This document shows positions 32,798 through 41,926 of a stretch of 64,000 bases of DNA, piece by piece. Position numbers and translations under genes: made by a program. The first letter of the stretch is position 1. Every line of letters begins with the position of its first letter. Origin of the DNA: Diplosphaera chodatii (taxonomy: Eukaryota; Chlorophyta; Trebouxiophyceae; Prasiolales; Stichococcaceae); NCBI GenBank assembly GCA_032358165.1, contig CM063638.1, positions 1-64,000 on the forward strand. The letters are read 5' to 3'. The notes below the pieces were generated by a model. The model was not told the DNA's origin. It saw only the letters and a program-made list of their open reading frames with translations, and did not search any database.

Positions 32798-33419
32798 AAT
32801 GTTTTTTTAATTTTTGGTAAAAAGTAATACCATATTATACTATACTATAAAAATACTTGAATACTTTGTAACAAAGTAACGTTTAGGGTTATTTTGTTAT
32901 GAAATGACAGGGACGAGCCTTTGCCAACGAATGAAAATTTTAAATTTTTGTTTGAATGTTTAAATAAGAATTATTCTCTAATACTTTCATACAAAAAATT
33001 CGTTTAAACATTTTGATAACCAATTTAAAGATTGAACATTTGATAAACTCACTGGCAAAGGCCGTTTAGTAACGAAGTTATCTTCAAGGTAACTTCGTTA
33101 CTCATTCCTGCAAAAATTGTTTTTCTACCTTATCAATCAACGAAGTTGGTTGGTTAGTTGATTTATTAGTTTATCGATTTATTGGTTAATTGCTTGATGG
33201 GGTACAACCTTAATAACCTATTGAAACATATTTGCAACAGAAAAATTACAATAAATTAATACTTAAACAAGCATGCGATTAACTAAATAAGCATGTTGGT
33301 TTTAATGATAAAAAATAAAACAAACTTTTATCGTTTTTGTACTTAACTGCTTTTCGTTAACTTATTTATATGTGTAAAGTTAGTTTATTATAAGCAGTGT
33401 TTTGTATTTTTACAAAATG
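32798..33419. other. nad1-trnM spacer
   Basis: No gene. Degenerate family B at 32907-32930 (CAGGGACGAGCCTTTGCCAA) and GTAACGAAGTTATC/ GGTAACTTCGTTAC hairpin at 33068-33103, AACGAAGTTGGTTGG pieces at 33130-33190. Confidence 0.6.
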
Positions 33420-33492
33420 AGGCAAAAGAGGGATTTGAACCCACGACACGTAGAGTATGATTCTACTGTTCTAACCACTGAACTATTTTGCC
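33420..33492 (-). tRNA. trnM: tRNA-Met (CAU)
   Basis: Acceptor GGCAAAA/TTTTGCC, D arm GTTCAGTGGTTAGAAC, anticodon loop ATCATAC (CAT) on stem GTAGA/TCTAC, T arm GTGGGTTCAAATCCCTC. The first pair G-C argues against initiator tRNA by bacterial rules. Because the intron-containing CAU tRNA at 51136 resembles plant tRNA-Ile(CAU), this one is taken as elongator Met; the CAU class cannot be proven from sequence alone. Confidence 0.8.
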
Positions 33493-33533
33493 TAAAGAAA
33501 ATTTAAACGAAATTTCAAAAATAAAGACTAGAA

Positions 33534-34412
33534 ATGAAAAAAAACAATATTATACTAATAAAAAAACAACCTAAAACTAATTTTTCTAACTTATATACTA
33601 ATTTTATGAAACCTAATATAAGCTTGGGTCACAATTCACTTAAATTGCAGCAATCTTGGCACAGTAAATTAAACAATTTATTTCTGGGAACCAGAAATAA
33701 AACTATAATTTTGAATTATAAGTTTACATTAAACTGTTTAATTAAAGCTTTATATATTTTTGCAACAATTATAAAATCTAATGGAAATATTTTAATTGTC
33801 AATACCAATCCTGATTTATCAAAACTTATATATCAGGTGAAACAAAATACCGAATGTAAGTATTTATTTTTTAGTGATTGTGGATGGACGAAAGGCAATT
33901 TAACAAACTTAAAACAAGTACATGGTAAAATAAAAACATTTGCAAGCTTTTATCATAATTTTGATAATTTTTTAAACGAAAATAATATTCATTTTCCTAA
34001 TTATAAAAAAATGAAAAAAAGTTATAAAGGATTTTTAAATAAAAGCATTGATTTAAAAAATTTAAAACAGAAAACACATTATAACACAAACTTTTTTTTT
34101 GAAAAAAAAAAAATATTGTTTAAAAATTTATCAGCTGTGAAAAACAATACAAAATCACCATATTTTTTAGACTTCAGTTTTGAATGGAAACCAGATATTG
34201 TCATTTTAATGGGCACAAATAATGCTGAATCTATAATTGACGAAGCTTGTAGTATAAATGTACCGATTATAGGATTTTTGGATTCAAATTTTAATACTTA
34301 TAATATTACTTATCCTATTCTTATAAACACTTATTATTATTATTTTGTTTGGCTTTTTTTTAATTTTTTTACTAAAATAAACAATAAACATTATTTCACA
34401 AAACTGAAATAA
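33534..34412 (+). CDS. rps2: Small ribosomal subunit protein S2
   Basis: The 292-residue product is uS2. Landmarks are NISLGHNSLKLQQSWHSKLN (family GHxxxxWNPKM), NLFLGTRNKTIILNYKFTLN, NGNILIVNTNPDLSKLIYQV and CGWTKGNLTN, then after a species-specific Lys/Asn-rich insertion (about residues 125-215) the C-terminal PDIVILMGTNNAESIIDEAC and NVPIIGFLDSN. The insertion is the main deviation from bacterial S2. Start MKKNNIILIKKQ lies 41 bases after trnM on the opposite strand. Stop TAA. Confidence 0.95.
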   Translation: MKKNNIILIKKQPKTNFSNLYTNFMKPNISLGHNSLKLQQSWHSKLNNLFLGTRNKTIILNYKFTLNCLIKALYIFATIIKSNGNILIVNTNPDLSKLIYQVKQNTECKYLFFSDCGWTKGNLTNLKQVHGKIKTFASFYHNFDNFLNENNIHFPNYKKMKKSYKGFLNKSIDLKNLKQKTHYNTNFFFEKKKILFKNLSAVKNNTKSPYFLDFSFEWKPDIVILMGTNNAESIIDEACSINVPIIGFLDSNFNTYNITYPILINTYYYYFVWLFFNFFTKINNKHYFTKLK

Positions 34413-35180
34413 ATAAGCATAATGATTTAAATAAATAATGTGTATAAAAATAGTCAGTTTTGAGTTTTATATGAAATATACTTTTATGTAAATTTTTTTA
34501 GATATCAGATAAGTGATAAGTTTACTTATTTTTGCTTCATTTTTTAGAACACGTTTTCTAGAAAAGCTTGTTGTGTATACTTACTTATTCGCCAACCTGT
34601 AAACTCCTAAACTACTTTTTGATAAACAAAAAAAATTGTTATAACCTACTAACTAATAAATTAATTTCAGTAGAAAATCGGTAGAAACGAGTTCCTGTCA
34701 ACGGATAGGTTGGTAAATTACTAAGCAGCAGGTTACTTTTTGGCAGCAACTTGTCTATGCAAAAATGTATTTAATAATAAAGTTTACGCTTAAATATAAT
34801 TTATGTTTATCTGTAAACTAAAAAAAAAACGTGAAATAATAAATTGTTATTTTTTAGAAAAGAAATTTAAATACATTTCGTTTAATTCAAACTTTATTAT
34901 AACAAGCTATAGTTTGTAATTTAGTTAATTTCGTACCAACAAACTAGTTTTCTCGCTGCTAAAACTTAGATAAAAAAGTAAAAAATTAAGAAAGTTTTAG
35001 CAATGAGAAAAATGTGTTATGACAAAAAAATTCAAAACTCTATTTGACTTATTTATAAAAATCATATACTAAGCTTGTATTTAAACAATTTTAAATAAAA
35101 AATGAAAAATTATTTAAATATAAAATGAAAAATTATTTAAATATAAAATTTTTTATTACATACGTAAAATTTATTACATT
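34413..35180. other. rps2-rps3 spacer between convergent genes
   Basis: No gene. Contains a tandem repeat at 35099-35148 (unit AAAATGAAAAATTATTTAAA plus TAT, two copies) and a hairpin at 34945-35015 around CTCGCTGCTAAAACTTA/TAAGTTTTAGCAATGAG. A family A repeat begins at 35181. Confidence 0.6.
35099..35148. repeat. Tandem duplication, about 24-base unit
   Basis: AAAATGAAAAATTATTTAAA followed by TATA occurs twice head to tail, just past the rps3 3' end. Confidence 0.85.
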
Positions 35181-35230
35181 ACCCGTTGGCAGGAATTAGG
35201 AATTCTGCGTAGCAGGAAATCGTCCCTGCA
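35181..35230 (+). repeat. GC-rich dispersed repeat, family A copy 2
   Basis: ACCCGTTGGCAGGAATTAGG to GTCCCTGCAG; same sequence as copy 1 (3331). It lies 43 bases beyond the rps3 stop. Confidence 0.95.
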
Positions 35231-35272
35231 GAATATATTATTTTATTTAAATTTAATTGTATTTTATTTTTA

Positions 35273-37291
35273 TTAACGGTAACAAATCCAAACTTTAATT
35301 CCCAATGTTCCAAATGAAGTGAAAGCATTTTTCGATTTGAAATCGATTTTCGATGAAAAAACGTGCAATGAAGTTTCACCATACTTAAAATTTTGAATTT
35401 TAGATCGCTGGGCTTTTTTAGATTTTCCGCCAACTCTACCAGAACACATAATACGTATACCTTTAATACCATTTGATTTTTGTTCAGCAAGCTTTTTTAA
35501 AATATAATTTTTTATTTTAAAAAACGGCACTCTTTTTTCTATATAATATATTACTTCATCTATAAGGAAAAAAGAATTTTGAAATATATTGCAAGTTTGG
35601 AAAAATTGAAAATTTACATTACAGGAAAAATAACTGCATAAAATAGTTTCAATATGTGATTTATAAGGTGAACTTGGTAATATAACTTTTGTTTTTTCAG
35701 GTATTATAGTTTCATTTAAAATTGTAGAAATATCAGTTTGTAATGAGTCAACATATGTGTTTAATTTTTTATTTTGTGGAAGTGAAAAAAAGTTTTTTTT
35801 ATAATTTGTGTGCGCAGATAAATAAATATTATCATAATGCTTACAAAGTTTAAATAATTTACAATAGTGGTTATATATGTCATTTATGCACTCAGCATTT
35901 AGTAAACTTAAATTATAATGTTTATCGTTTTGCAGGAACGATTTCTCCGCTGCTTTGCAACGCAAACGGCCAACAACGGGTTCATTAAATACATTGTGAT
36001 TTGTTATGTTGTTTGAATTAATTCCATAAATATTTTTTACAGAAAATTGCAACTTATAACTTGCTTTCCTAAGTTTCATTAAACCATTTAAATTTGATTG
36101 ATTGTTTTTTTTGGGTAACTTAAATAGCTGTATATGGTTTAATGTATTTTTTGTTAAAAAATCTAAAATATTAAGTTTTAAATGCACAAAATTTGTATAA
36201 AATAAAATTTTAGATTTTTTGTGTTTAAAAAAAATAAAATTCTGTATTGAGTCTAAATTTAAATAGTTACGATTGTATTCTTTTTCAAGCGAAGCGACAT
36301 TTACATCATAAAAATTTTGTTTAAATTTATGAATTTTTGGTTTGTTGAAAATCATATTAGAATTTTGCAGGCACGAGCCTTTGCCAACAGGAAATACTTT
36401 TTTATAATTATTTATTTTTATTTGGAAATATTTTAAAGCTAAAAATTTTTTGTTTTTATAAATTTGTAAAAATAGAAATCCTAGAATGTATTTAAATGAA
36501 ATTTTATTATAAAATTGTGCTTTTTGTAATGAACTAAAACTACAATGTGTGCGTTTATTATTTAATTCAGTTTTGGTTGATAATACTTTTTCTATAAAAT
36601 TTAAATTTTTTTTTTCATCAACTAAGTTGAATACAGATTTCATGGAAAAATACTTTATTAAAAAATAGCGTATGTAAAATTGATTATATGATTTTATGAA
36701 ATATATTAATTTTAAATAATTTTCAAATAAAATATTTGCATTATTTTTAACAGTATTTTTTATCGATAATGCATTTTGCAATAAAGAAACATGTTTTTTA
36801 TCTGTAGATGAGCGAGAAAAAAGCTCTTTTTTTTCTAATTTCCAATGCTTGTAATTTTTATAATTTTTGCTTTCTAACGAATTAGTTTGCAGGATTAGTT
36901 GATTACTGAATTCATCGTTAAAACTTTTTATTAAATAATTTGAAATTTGTTTTTGTTTAACTGAAAATTTAATATGTGCTTGATTAAAAAATTTTTTTTG
37001 AATTGTTTTAGTTTTTTTAGGATAGTTTAAATAAAAAATTTTGCATATATGTTTTTTGTTTTTATTTCCATTATAAAAAAATATATTAACTTTTATTTTA
37101 CTAGGTAAATGCAAAATTGAATAACGTGCTGAACAAAATTTAATTTTTTTTAAAATTAAATTAATATACCATTGTATTTTTAAATCTTTCATAAGCAAAT
37201 TAACATAATTACATTGATTAAACCAAGAAGAATCTATGGTACGATTAGTTCTCTCTAGTCTTAATGATATAGGATTAATTTTTTGGGCCAT
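35273..37291 (-). CDS. rps3: Small ribosomal subunit protein S3, greatly enlarged
   Basis: The product is uS3. The N-terminus MAQKINPISLRLERTNRTID and SSWF is typical (bacterial MGQKVNPxGxRL), and the C-terminal KLAEQKSNGIKGIRIMCSGR with VGGKSKKAQRSK and FGTLGIKVWI is the conserved S3-C domain. At 672 residues it is about three times bacterial size because of a low-complexity Lys/Asn/Phe-rich middle, as in other algal and plant mitochondria. Two GC-rich spacer repeats are inserted in frame: a family B-like piece around residue 300 (PVGKGSCLQN) and a family C piece around residues 440-453 (VVGRLRCKAAEKSFLQN). The frame extends to an ATG seven codons upstream, rejected because MAQKINP is the family start. 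Stop TAA. Confidence 0.95.
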   Translation of the reverse strand: MAQKINPISLRLERTNRTIDSSWFNQCNYVNLLMKDLKIQWYINLILKKIKFCSARYSILHLPSKIKVNIFFYNGNKNKKHICKIFYLNYPKKTKTIQKKFFNQAHIKFSVKQKQISNYLIKSFNDEFSNQLILQTNSLESKNYKNYKHWKLEKKELFSRSSTDKKHVSLLQNALSIKNTVKNNANILFENYLKLIYFIKSYNQFYIRYFLIKYFSMKSVFNLVDEKKNLNFIEKVLSTKTELNNKRTHCSFSSLQKAQFYNKISFKYILGFLFLQIYKNKKFLALKYFQIKINNYKKVFPVGKGSCLQNSNMIFNKPKIHKFKQNFYDVNVASLEKEYNRNYLNLDSIQNFIFFKHKKSKILFYTNFVHLKLNILDFLTKNTLNHIQLFKLPKKNNQSNLNGLMKLRKASYKLQFSVKNIYGINSNNITNHNVFNEPVVGRLRCKAAEKSFLQNDKHYNLSLLNAECINDIYNHYCKLFKLCKHYDNIYLSAHTNYKKNFFSLPQNKKLNTYVDSLQTDISTILNETIIPEKTKVILPSSPYKSHIETILCSYFSCNVNFQFFQTCNIFQNSFFLIDEVIYYIEKRVPFFKIKNYILKKLAEQKSNGIKGIRIMCSGRVGGKSKKAQRSKIQNFKYGETSLHVFSSKIDFKSKNAFTSFGTLGIKVWICYR
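35932..35974 (-). repeat. GC-rich hairpin repeat, family C copy 2, inside rps3
   Basis: GCAGGAACGATTTCTCCGCT then GCTTTGCAACGCAAACGGCC. Same element as 25220-25262. It keeps the rps3 frame open and adds about 15 codons. Confidence 0.9.
36366..36391 (-). repeat. GC-rich hairpin repeat, family B-like, inside rps3
   Basis: GCAGGCACGAGCCTTTGCCA followed by ACAGG, a diverged family B element within the rps3 reading frame, in frame. Confidence 0.8.
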
Positions 37292-37312
37292 ATAATACAA
37301 ATATTTTTGCAA

Positions 37313-37685
37313 AGAATTTAAGTAATAAAAATTTATATGTAACTATTTGATTCAAATAGTAGAAATTTTAGGTTGCTTATGTAAATAATTTTTTGTTTCA
37401 AATTGATATTTGTATTTACACAAACAACGTTTTCAATTTTTTTTGTTAAAAAAAAAAATAGGTCACCTTTAAACACGAAATCGTGTTTTGCTTAACAGTA
37501 AGTTATATTTAAATTTTTATTACAAAAAAATTTAAAAACATTAAAGCAATATAAAAGTTTTTTATTTAATGAACGTTAGCTGTAAGTAATTAAAAAATAT
37601 CCCTTGGCAGGAATTAGGAATTCTGCGTAGCAGGAAATCGTCCCTGCAAAAAACGGTTTTTTATATTAATTTTCTAATAAATTTG
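37313..37685. other. rps3-trnW spacer
   Basis: No gene. Contains a family A repeat at 37601 and little else. Confidence 0.6.
37601..37647 (+). repeat. GC-rich dispersed repeat, family A copy 3
   Basis: CCCTTGGCAGGAATTAGGAA through GTCCCTGC. Differs from the other copies mainly at the left end (CCCTTGG instead of CCCGTTGG). Confidence 0.95.
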
Positions 37686-37758
37686 CAGGAGAAAAGGGAC
37701 TCGAACCCTTAACCGATAGTTTTGGAAACTAGCATTCTACCGCTTGAACTATTCTCCT
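37686..37758 (-). tRNA. trnW: tRNA-Trp (CCA)
   Basis: Acceptor AGGAGAA/TTCTCCT, anticodon loop TTCCAAA (CCA), T arm AAGGGTTCGAGTCCCTT, discriminator G as expected. The outermost anticodon-stem pair is a C-U mismatch. The CCA anticodon agrees with TGG-only tryptophan. Confidence 0.95.
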
Positions 37759-38105
37759 TAAAATTATATTTTTTACTTTAATCTAATTTTAGTTTTGAAA
37801 GTTTTTCATATTTTTAATTTACACTAACGTTTAATAAATAAAAATTGTTTTTGTATTTAATAATAAACTTTGTTACAATTTTTTTTTGGTAACTTATTAA
37901 CAAAATTGGTTAGTAGTAATAAAGTAACCCTGCCTTTTGGTACAGGGCTCTGCCTCCTGCAGGTTACTTTGTAACTAAAGCAGCTGGTAGGTTACTAATC
38001 TGTATACTTAGTAATTAAGTAAGCTAAAATTTTATTTGATTACAAAAAAAAACTAAAAATATTAGGGTGTTACATTATTTACAAATATAGTATACATTCT
38101 TTCAT
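37759..38105. other. trnW-trnC spacer
   Basis: No gene. Contains GC-rich element at 37920-37985 (GTAACCCTGCCTTTTGGTAC and complementary GCAGGTTACTTTG). Confidence 0.6.
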
Positions 38106-38177
38106 GGTTGGATAACATAGTGGCTAATGTGTAAGATTGCAAACCTTAAAACGACAGTTCAAATCTGTCTCTAACCT
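38106..38177 (+). tRNA. trnC: tRNA-Cys (GCA)
   Basis: Acceptor GGTTGGA/TCTAACC, anticodon loop TTGCAAA (GCA) on stem TAAGA/CCTTA, T arm GACAGTTCAAATCTGTC, discriminator U as expected for Cys. Confidence 0.95.
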
Positions 38178-38638
38178 TAAACTTTTTAAAATTCAGTAAA
38201 ATTTTTATCACTAAAAATTTTATTTAAAGAAAATGAAAAATACACTTTTTATAACTTTTTCTAGTAGTTGAATAAAATTTTAACCTATGTTTTTGTACAA
38301 AGCTTGAATATAGGTTACTTTATTACTAATCAATCAACCAACCAACTCTGTTTGTAGTTTGCGTTGCCAACCAACCGTAGGTTGGTTGGCAACGGGGTTG
38401 GGAAATTTTTGGGTAGTAGTTTAACGAAATCATACTTCATTAGTTTATCAAACAAAAATCTTGTTTGTAATTTGTTTACACGATAACCCTGTAAAAACGA
38501 TTTCTTGCCAAGTGGTCATAAATAAGTGTAGACGCATTATTATTTAGTTTTGATTTTATAATTTTAGATTTTTAGTTTAAATGCTGAAAAAAATTAATTA
38601 ATTAATTTTATAAAATTTATTTAAAAAAGAATTTATGA

Positions 38639-39019
38639 ACATTTTTCTTATTTAAGATAGCACGAGAATTAATTTACTTAATTCTAATTTACTTGTTATT
38701 AAAATATGTATTATTTGATATGATATTTATTGCATATTTCTATACATTACGAAATAATCCAAAATCAAATTTAAATAAAGAAATTGCATAAAAAAATGCT
38801 TTTTCTAGAAATCTTGGTAATCAAAATTAGTTTAAAGCAAATTCATTTATTGAAGAGTATTTTACTATTGATTTTCAGTCAGAATACTTTGTGTCTCTAT
38901 TATACTTTGTATTGCTTATATTAGCATTAATTATTTTTACTATAATTATATCACGGGTTAGTGTTCATAAATACAATGCATGGGTATTATATTTAAACAA
39001 AAACTCCAAAATAAAATAA
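38639..39019 (+). pseudogene. Broken reading frame encoding membrane segments
   Basis: One reading frame runs from a TGA at 38636 to a TAA at 39017 and is interrupted only by a TAA at 38789 and a TAG at 38828. The parts read as TFFLFKIARELIYLILIYLL..., then KNAFSRNLGNQN, then FKANSFIEEYFTIDFQSEYF followed by a clear transmembrane segment (VSLLYFVLLILALIIFTIII) and a basic tail. Continuity of the frame across both stops suggests a decayed gene for a two-helix membrane protein. No start codon is in frame. I do not recognise the family. Confidence 0.5.
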
Positions 39020-39147
39020 TTTTCATTTATTTTGAAAAAATAAAACAAATGTAAATACTGAAAATTTTCTATTTTGTGCTTTTTTTTTATACAAACTTAT
39101 AGTTTTGTATTTATTTACTGCTGTTTTTTTTTAAATAGAAAAGATTT

Positions 39148-39333
39148 GTGTTTAAAAATTACATAATAAAATTATTTATTTTGTTTATCTTTTTTATACT
39201 ATTAAAATTTTTCAATATATCTAGCTTTTTTTCTTGTACAACATACTGTTTACCTTTAGATCCAGATGATGTTAGTATAACTATTCCAGGTCGTATTGTT
39301 CGTGCAACTAAAAAAAACTATTCCTTAAATTAG
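39148..39333 (+). pseudogene. Small membrane-protein frame, frameshifted into the next
   Basis: A 61-codon frame starting MFKNYIIKLFILFIFFILLK: one N-terminal hydrophobic segment or signal, then SCTTYCLPLDPDDVSITIPG and a basic end. It stops at 39331, but the +1 frame continues from 39329 to 39559 with a Gly/Ala-rich sequence (HLAVITGTLGAAGRLLPPQA, then KAATAIAVCTIFKIGETM). The composition of the second part looks protein-like, so the two are probably one gene broken by a single-base indel. Function unknown. Confidence 0.45.
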
Positions 39334-39334
39334 G

Positions 39335-39559
39335 ATTGGTACAAGGCACCTTGCAGTAATTACTGGTACTCTTGGTGCAGCAGGCAGACTACTTCCACCA
39401 CAAGCTAAAGCTGCTACTGCTATAGCAGTTTGTACTATTTTTAAAATTGGCGAAACTATGCGTAAATTTAGCAATATTCCAAAAAAGCCTTTGTCACAAT
39501 TAAGTCTACCAAAACATGACATAAATCTACTATCTGTGGTAGAATCTGGTTCTGATTAG
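39335..39559 (+). pseudogene. Continuation of the 39148 frame after a frameshift
   Basis: About 75 codons open in the frame +1 to the preceding ORF, without its own start until an internal ATG. Gly/Ala-rich hydrophobic centre, basic stretch MRKFSNIPKKPLSQLSLPKH and end SVVESGSD. GC content is visibly higher than in the surrounding spacer, which supports a coding past. Confidence 0.4.
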
Positions 39560-39580
39560 TTTAATACAATCTTTATAAGT

Positions 39581-39742
39581 ATGTCTGAAGTACAAATTGT
39601 AGCGACTTGATGTGCAATTTTACTTGGTGTTTGTTTGTATTATGCTTTTTACTTTACCACTACGCGTTTTTTTACTTGCTTTATTTATGTAAATATAAAT
39701 TTATGTATTTATTATTTGACATACATTCCATTATTTTTGTAA
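39581..39742 (+). pseudogene. Very small membrane-protein frame with in-frame TGA
   Basis: Starts MSEVQIVAT, then a TGA at 39608, and continues CAILLGVCLYYAFYF and further hydrophobic residues to a TAA at 39740. One transmembrane segment. Since conserved genes here use TGG for Trp, the TGA is most simply a stop or a decay mutation. Confidence 0.3.
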
Positions 39743-40341
39743 CTAAAATAAAATTATGCTGAATCCATTCTTAGTAATCTACAAATTTACCAATCAATTA
39801 AGTTGGTAAATTTGTAAATTATTAAAATTAAAAATGACGTTTTATCAACTAAATTGGTTTGCAAATTATTAAACAGTATTTCCACAGGGACGATTTAAAC
39901 GTTGCCAACTAATTAAATAACTTCGTTGGTTAGTAGGTTGATAGGCAACGCAAATAAACAACGGATGATATTTTTACCTTTTTTAATAATGTTTACTGTT
40001 CAATAACCTATCTTTTGGTAACAAAGTAATCCTGTAACCTATCCCTTGGTCGATAAGGTAACCCTGAAGAGAACTTCGTTACCAATAAGCCTGATTTTAT
40101 CAACTTTGTTCTGCCTATAAACAGAGTTTATAAACTGAGGCAGGGCGTTTAAATTGAACCCGTGATAAACAAAAAGAATTCTCGTAGCACGTAACTTTGT
40201 TATCAAAAAGTAAGTTACGAAAAAAAGGTTAAATTTTAAATTTAATTATTTTTTTATAAAAAACAAAAATTTAATTTAAACGCCGTTTTGTAAAAATTTA
40301 AATACATTTTTTAAATTATAAAATTAAATCAATATATTTTT
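39743..40341. other. Spacer before rpl16 with hairpin repeats
   Basis: No gene. Several repeat elements: AATTAAGTTGGTAAATTTG hairpin near 39780-39825, CTAATTAAATAACTTCGTTGG pieces near 39910-39955, GTAACAAAGTAATCCTG and GTAACCCTGAAGAGAACTTC near 40018-40085, and family E. Confidence 0.6.
40110..40158. repeat. GC-rich hairpin element, family E copy 2
   Basis: CTGCCTATAAACAGAGTTTA...GGCAGGGCGTTTAAATT is the inverse of the block at 3172-3228. Confidence 0.6.
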
Positions 40342-40746
40342 ATGTTAAACCCAAAAAAAACTAAATTCAGAAAATATCAAAAAGGAAATATAAAAAAAAT
40401 TACATCAAATAATGTTACATTAAAATTTGGTAAGTTTGGATTAAAATCTTTAGAATCTGGGAGAATTTCTGCCTCAACTATTGAAGCTGTACGACGCACT
40501 GTTACTCGTAAATTTAAAAGAAGTGGAAAAATTTGGATAAAAATATTCCCAGATATTCCAGTGACTCAAAAACCTTTAGAAGTACGAATGGGAAAAGGAA
40601 AAGGGCTTCCGTGTTTTTGGGTATGCCGAATACAAGCAGGCCAAATTTTATTTGAAATGGATGGTATTTCATTGCAATTAGCAAAACAAGCATTCAGATT
40701 AGCCAACTCTAAATTACCAATTAAAACTGTCCTTATTTCAAACTAA
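40342..40746 (+). CDS. rpl16: Large ribosomal subunit protein L16
   Basis: The 134-residue product is uL16, at the peptidyl-transferase side of the large subunit. Landmarks: the N-terminal MLNPKKTKFRKYQKG, LESGRISASTIEAVRRTVTR, IKIFPDIPVTQKPLEVRMGK with GKGLPCFWVCRI, and GISLQLAKQAFRLANSKLPI. Full bacterial length, ATG start, stop TAA. rps10 follows after only 15 bases, the tightest junction in this half of the window, so the two are probably co-transcribed. Confidence 0.98.
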   Translation: MLNPKKTKFRKYQKGNIKKITSNNVTLKFGKFGLKSLESGRISASTIEAVRRTVTRKFKRSGKIWIKIFPDIPVTQKPLEVRMGKGKGLPCFWVCRIQAGQILFEMDGISLQLAKQAFRLANSKLPIKTVLISN

Positions 40747-40761
40747 TTAAAAACAATTTAT

Positions 40762-41148
40762 ATGACACAACTACATGTTATTATTAAATCTTTTCAATGG
40801 TATCAAATAAAAAACACCATTTTATTTATAAGAAAAATACAATTTCTATTGAATTACCAGAATAACGACCCTTTGGTAGTAAATGGTGCCTGCAAATTAA
40901 ATAAGATTAGTTCTACAAGTTTTCCGAAAAAACGTAAACTTTTTACTGTTTTAAGATCTCCTCATATTGATAAAAAGTCTAGAGAACAATTTCAATTTGT
41001 TTTTCATAAATTAAAGCTTATTCTAAATGAAAAAAACGATAATAAAACAAATTTATTTATTTTTCTTTTAAAAAACTCAGAATTTCCTGGGGTAGAAATG
41101 GAAATTATTTTAGACTATCACAGTTGCTTACGTTATTTACAAACATAA
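40762..41148 (+). CDS. rps10: Small ribosomal subunit protein S10
   Basis: The 128-residue product is uS10. The diagnostic stretch is KRKLFTVLRSPHIDKKSREQ followed by FQF (bacterial RFTVLxSPHVxKxARxQFE), and the C-terminal FPGVEMEIILDY matches the S10 end seen in other mitochondria. N-terminal TQLHVIIKSFQWYQIKNTIL is the first strand. A segment at residues 36-46 (DPLVVNGACKL) is encoded by DNA resembling a degenerate GC-rich repeat (ACCCTTTGGTAG...GCCTGCA). Start 15 bases after rpl16; stop TAA. Confidence 0.95.
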   Translation: MTQLHVIIKSFQWYQIKNTILFIRKIQFLLNYQNNDPLVVNGACKLNKISSTSFPKKRKLFTVLRSPHIDKKSREQFQFVFHKLKLILNEKNDNKTNLFIFLLKNSEFPGVEMEIILDYHSCLRYLQT

Positions 41149-41368
41149 CTAATGTACTTAAATTAAAAAAATAAAGCTTTAATATTTTATTTCATGTAAA
41201 AAAAAAACCTCTAAAATAAAATTATAAATATGAACTTAAATATTTAGAGTAAATTTTTTAAACCAAAAATAATCTTAAAAATTCAGTAACAAAGTAGCCC
41301 TGAAAATTACTTTGTCACCAAACGGCACGAATGATTTCCTACCAAACGGTATATAAAAAAATATATTT

Positions 41369-41602
41369 ATGACACGATCATTATACAAAGGTCCTTTTTG
41401 CGAAATAAAAAATAAAGGTTCACTAATTAAAGTATGGTCCAGACGTTCCGTTATTTTACCTTTTTATTTACATAAAAACTTCTTAGTTTATAATGGAAAA
41501 GCATTTATTCCACTTACAATTTCGGAAGAAATGATAGGACATAAATTTGGTGAATTTTCAACAACTAGAAAAAAACCTATTCATAAAAACAAAAAAAAAT
41601 AA
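41369..41602 (+). CDS. rps19: Small ribosomal subunit protein S19
   Basis: The 77-residue product is uS19, of the small-subunit head. [10 protein letters not shown] at the N-terminus, [20 protein letters not shown] with GKAFIPLTI, and [20 protein letters not shown] are all diagnostic. Slightly shorter at the C-terminus than bacterial S19. Start [10 protein letters not shown], stop TAA. Together with rpl16 and rps10 it recalls the ancestral S10 operon though the order is changed. Confidence 0.97.
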   Translation: MTRSLYKGPFCEIKNKGSLIKVWSRRSVILPFYLHKNFLVYNGKAFIPLTISEEMIGHKFGEFSTTRKKPIHKNKKK

Positions 41603-41926
41603 TTAAAGAAAATAAAATTATTGTTTTTCTATTAACTTACCCGTTGGCAGGGACTCGTCCCTGCACAATTAAAATTTATTTGTAACGAAGTAGCCGTGCC
41701 GTTTGGCAAGCGGCAAAGCCCCCTGCATGTAACTTTGTTACCAAAGAATCACTTAAAAAACTTTAAACAATGATTTAAAAATTTTTCTTGTGTAGCAACC
41801 TACCAATCTACTAACAACCTATCAACAACCTACTACCAACTTTCGTTGGTAAGTTGTATTACAAAAAGAATTTTTGCTTATTAGGTCTATTTTGTTACTA
41901 ATGTACATTTAAACAATATTAATACT
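41603..41926. other. rps19-nad9 spacer with hairpin repeats
   Basis: No gene. Family B variant at 41639-41664 (ACCCGTTGGCAGGGACTCGT then CCCTGC), a GTAACGAAGTAGCC...CATGTAACTTTGTTAC element at 41682-41745 and CCTACTACCAACTTTCGTTG pieces near 41800-41850. Confidence 0.65.
41639..41664 (+). repeat. GC-rich hairpin repeat, family B
   Basis: ACCCGTTGGCAGGGACTCGT followed by CCCTGC; it shares its left end with family A and its right end with family B, linking the two families. Confidence 0.9.

Noticed and set aside
35179..35490. 103-codon frame overlapping the end of rps3
   Set aside because: Same-strand shadow of the conserved rps3 C-terminus and of the family A repeat.
39581..39742. TGA as tryptophan in the small frame starting MSEVQIVAT
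   Set aside because: All conserved Trp residues inspected in cox1 and cob use TGG and the only tRNA-Trp found has anticodon CCA.
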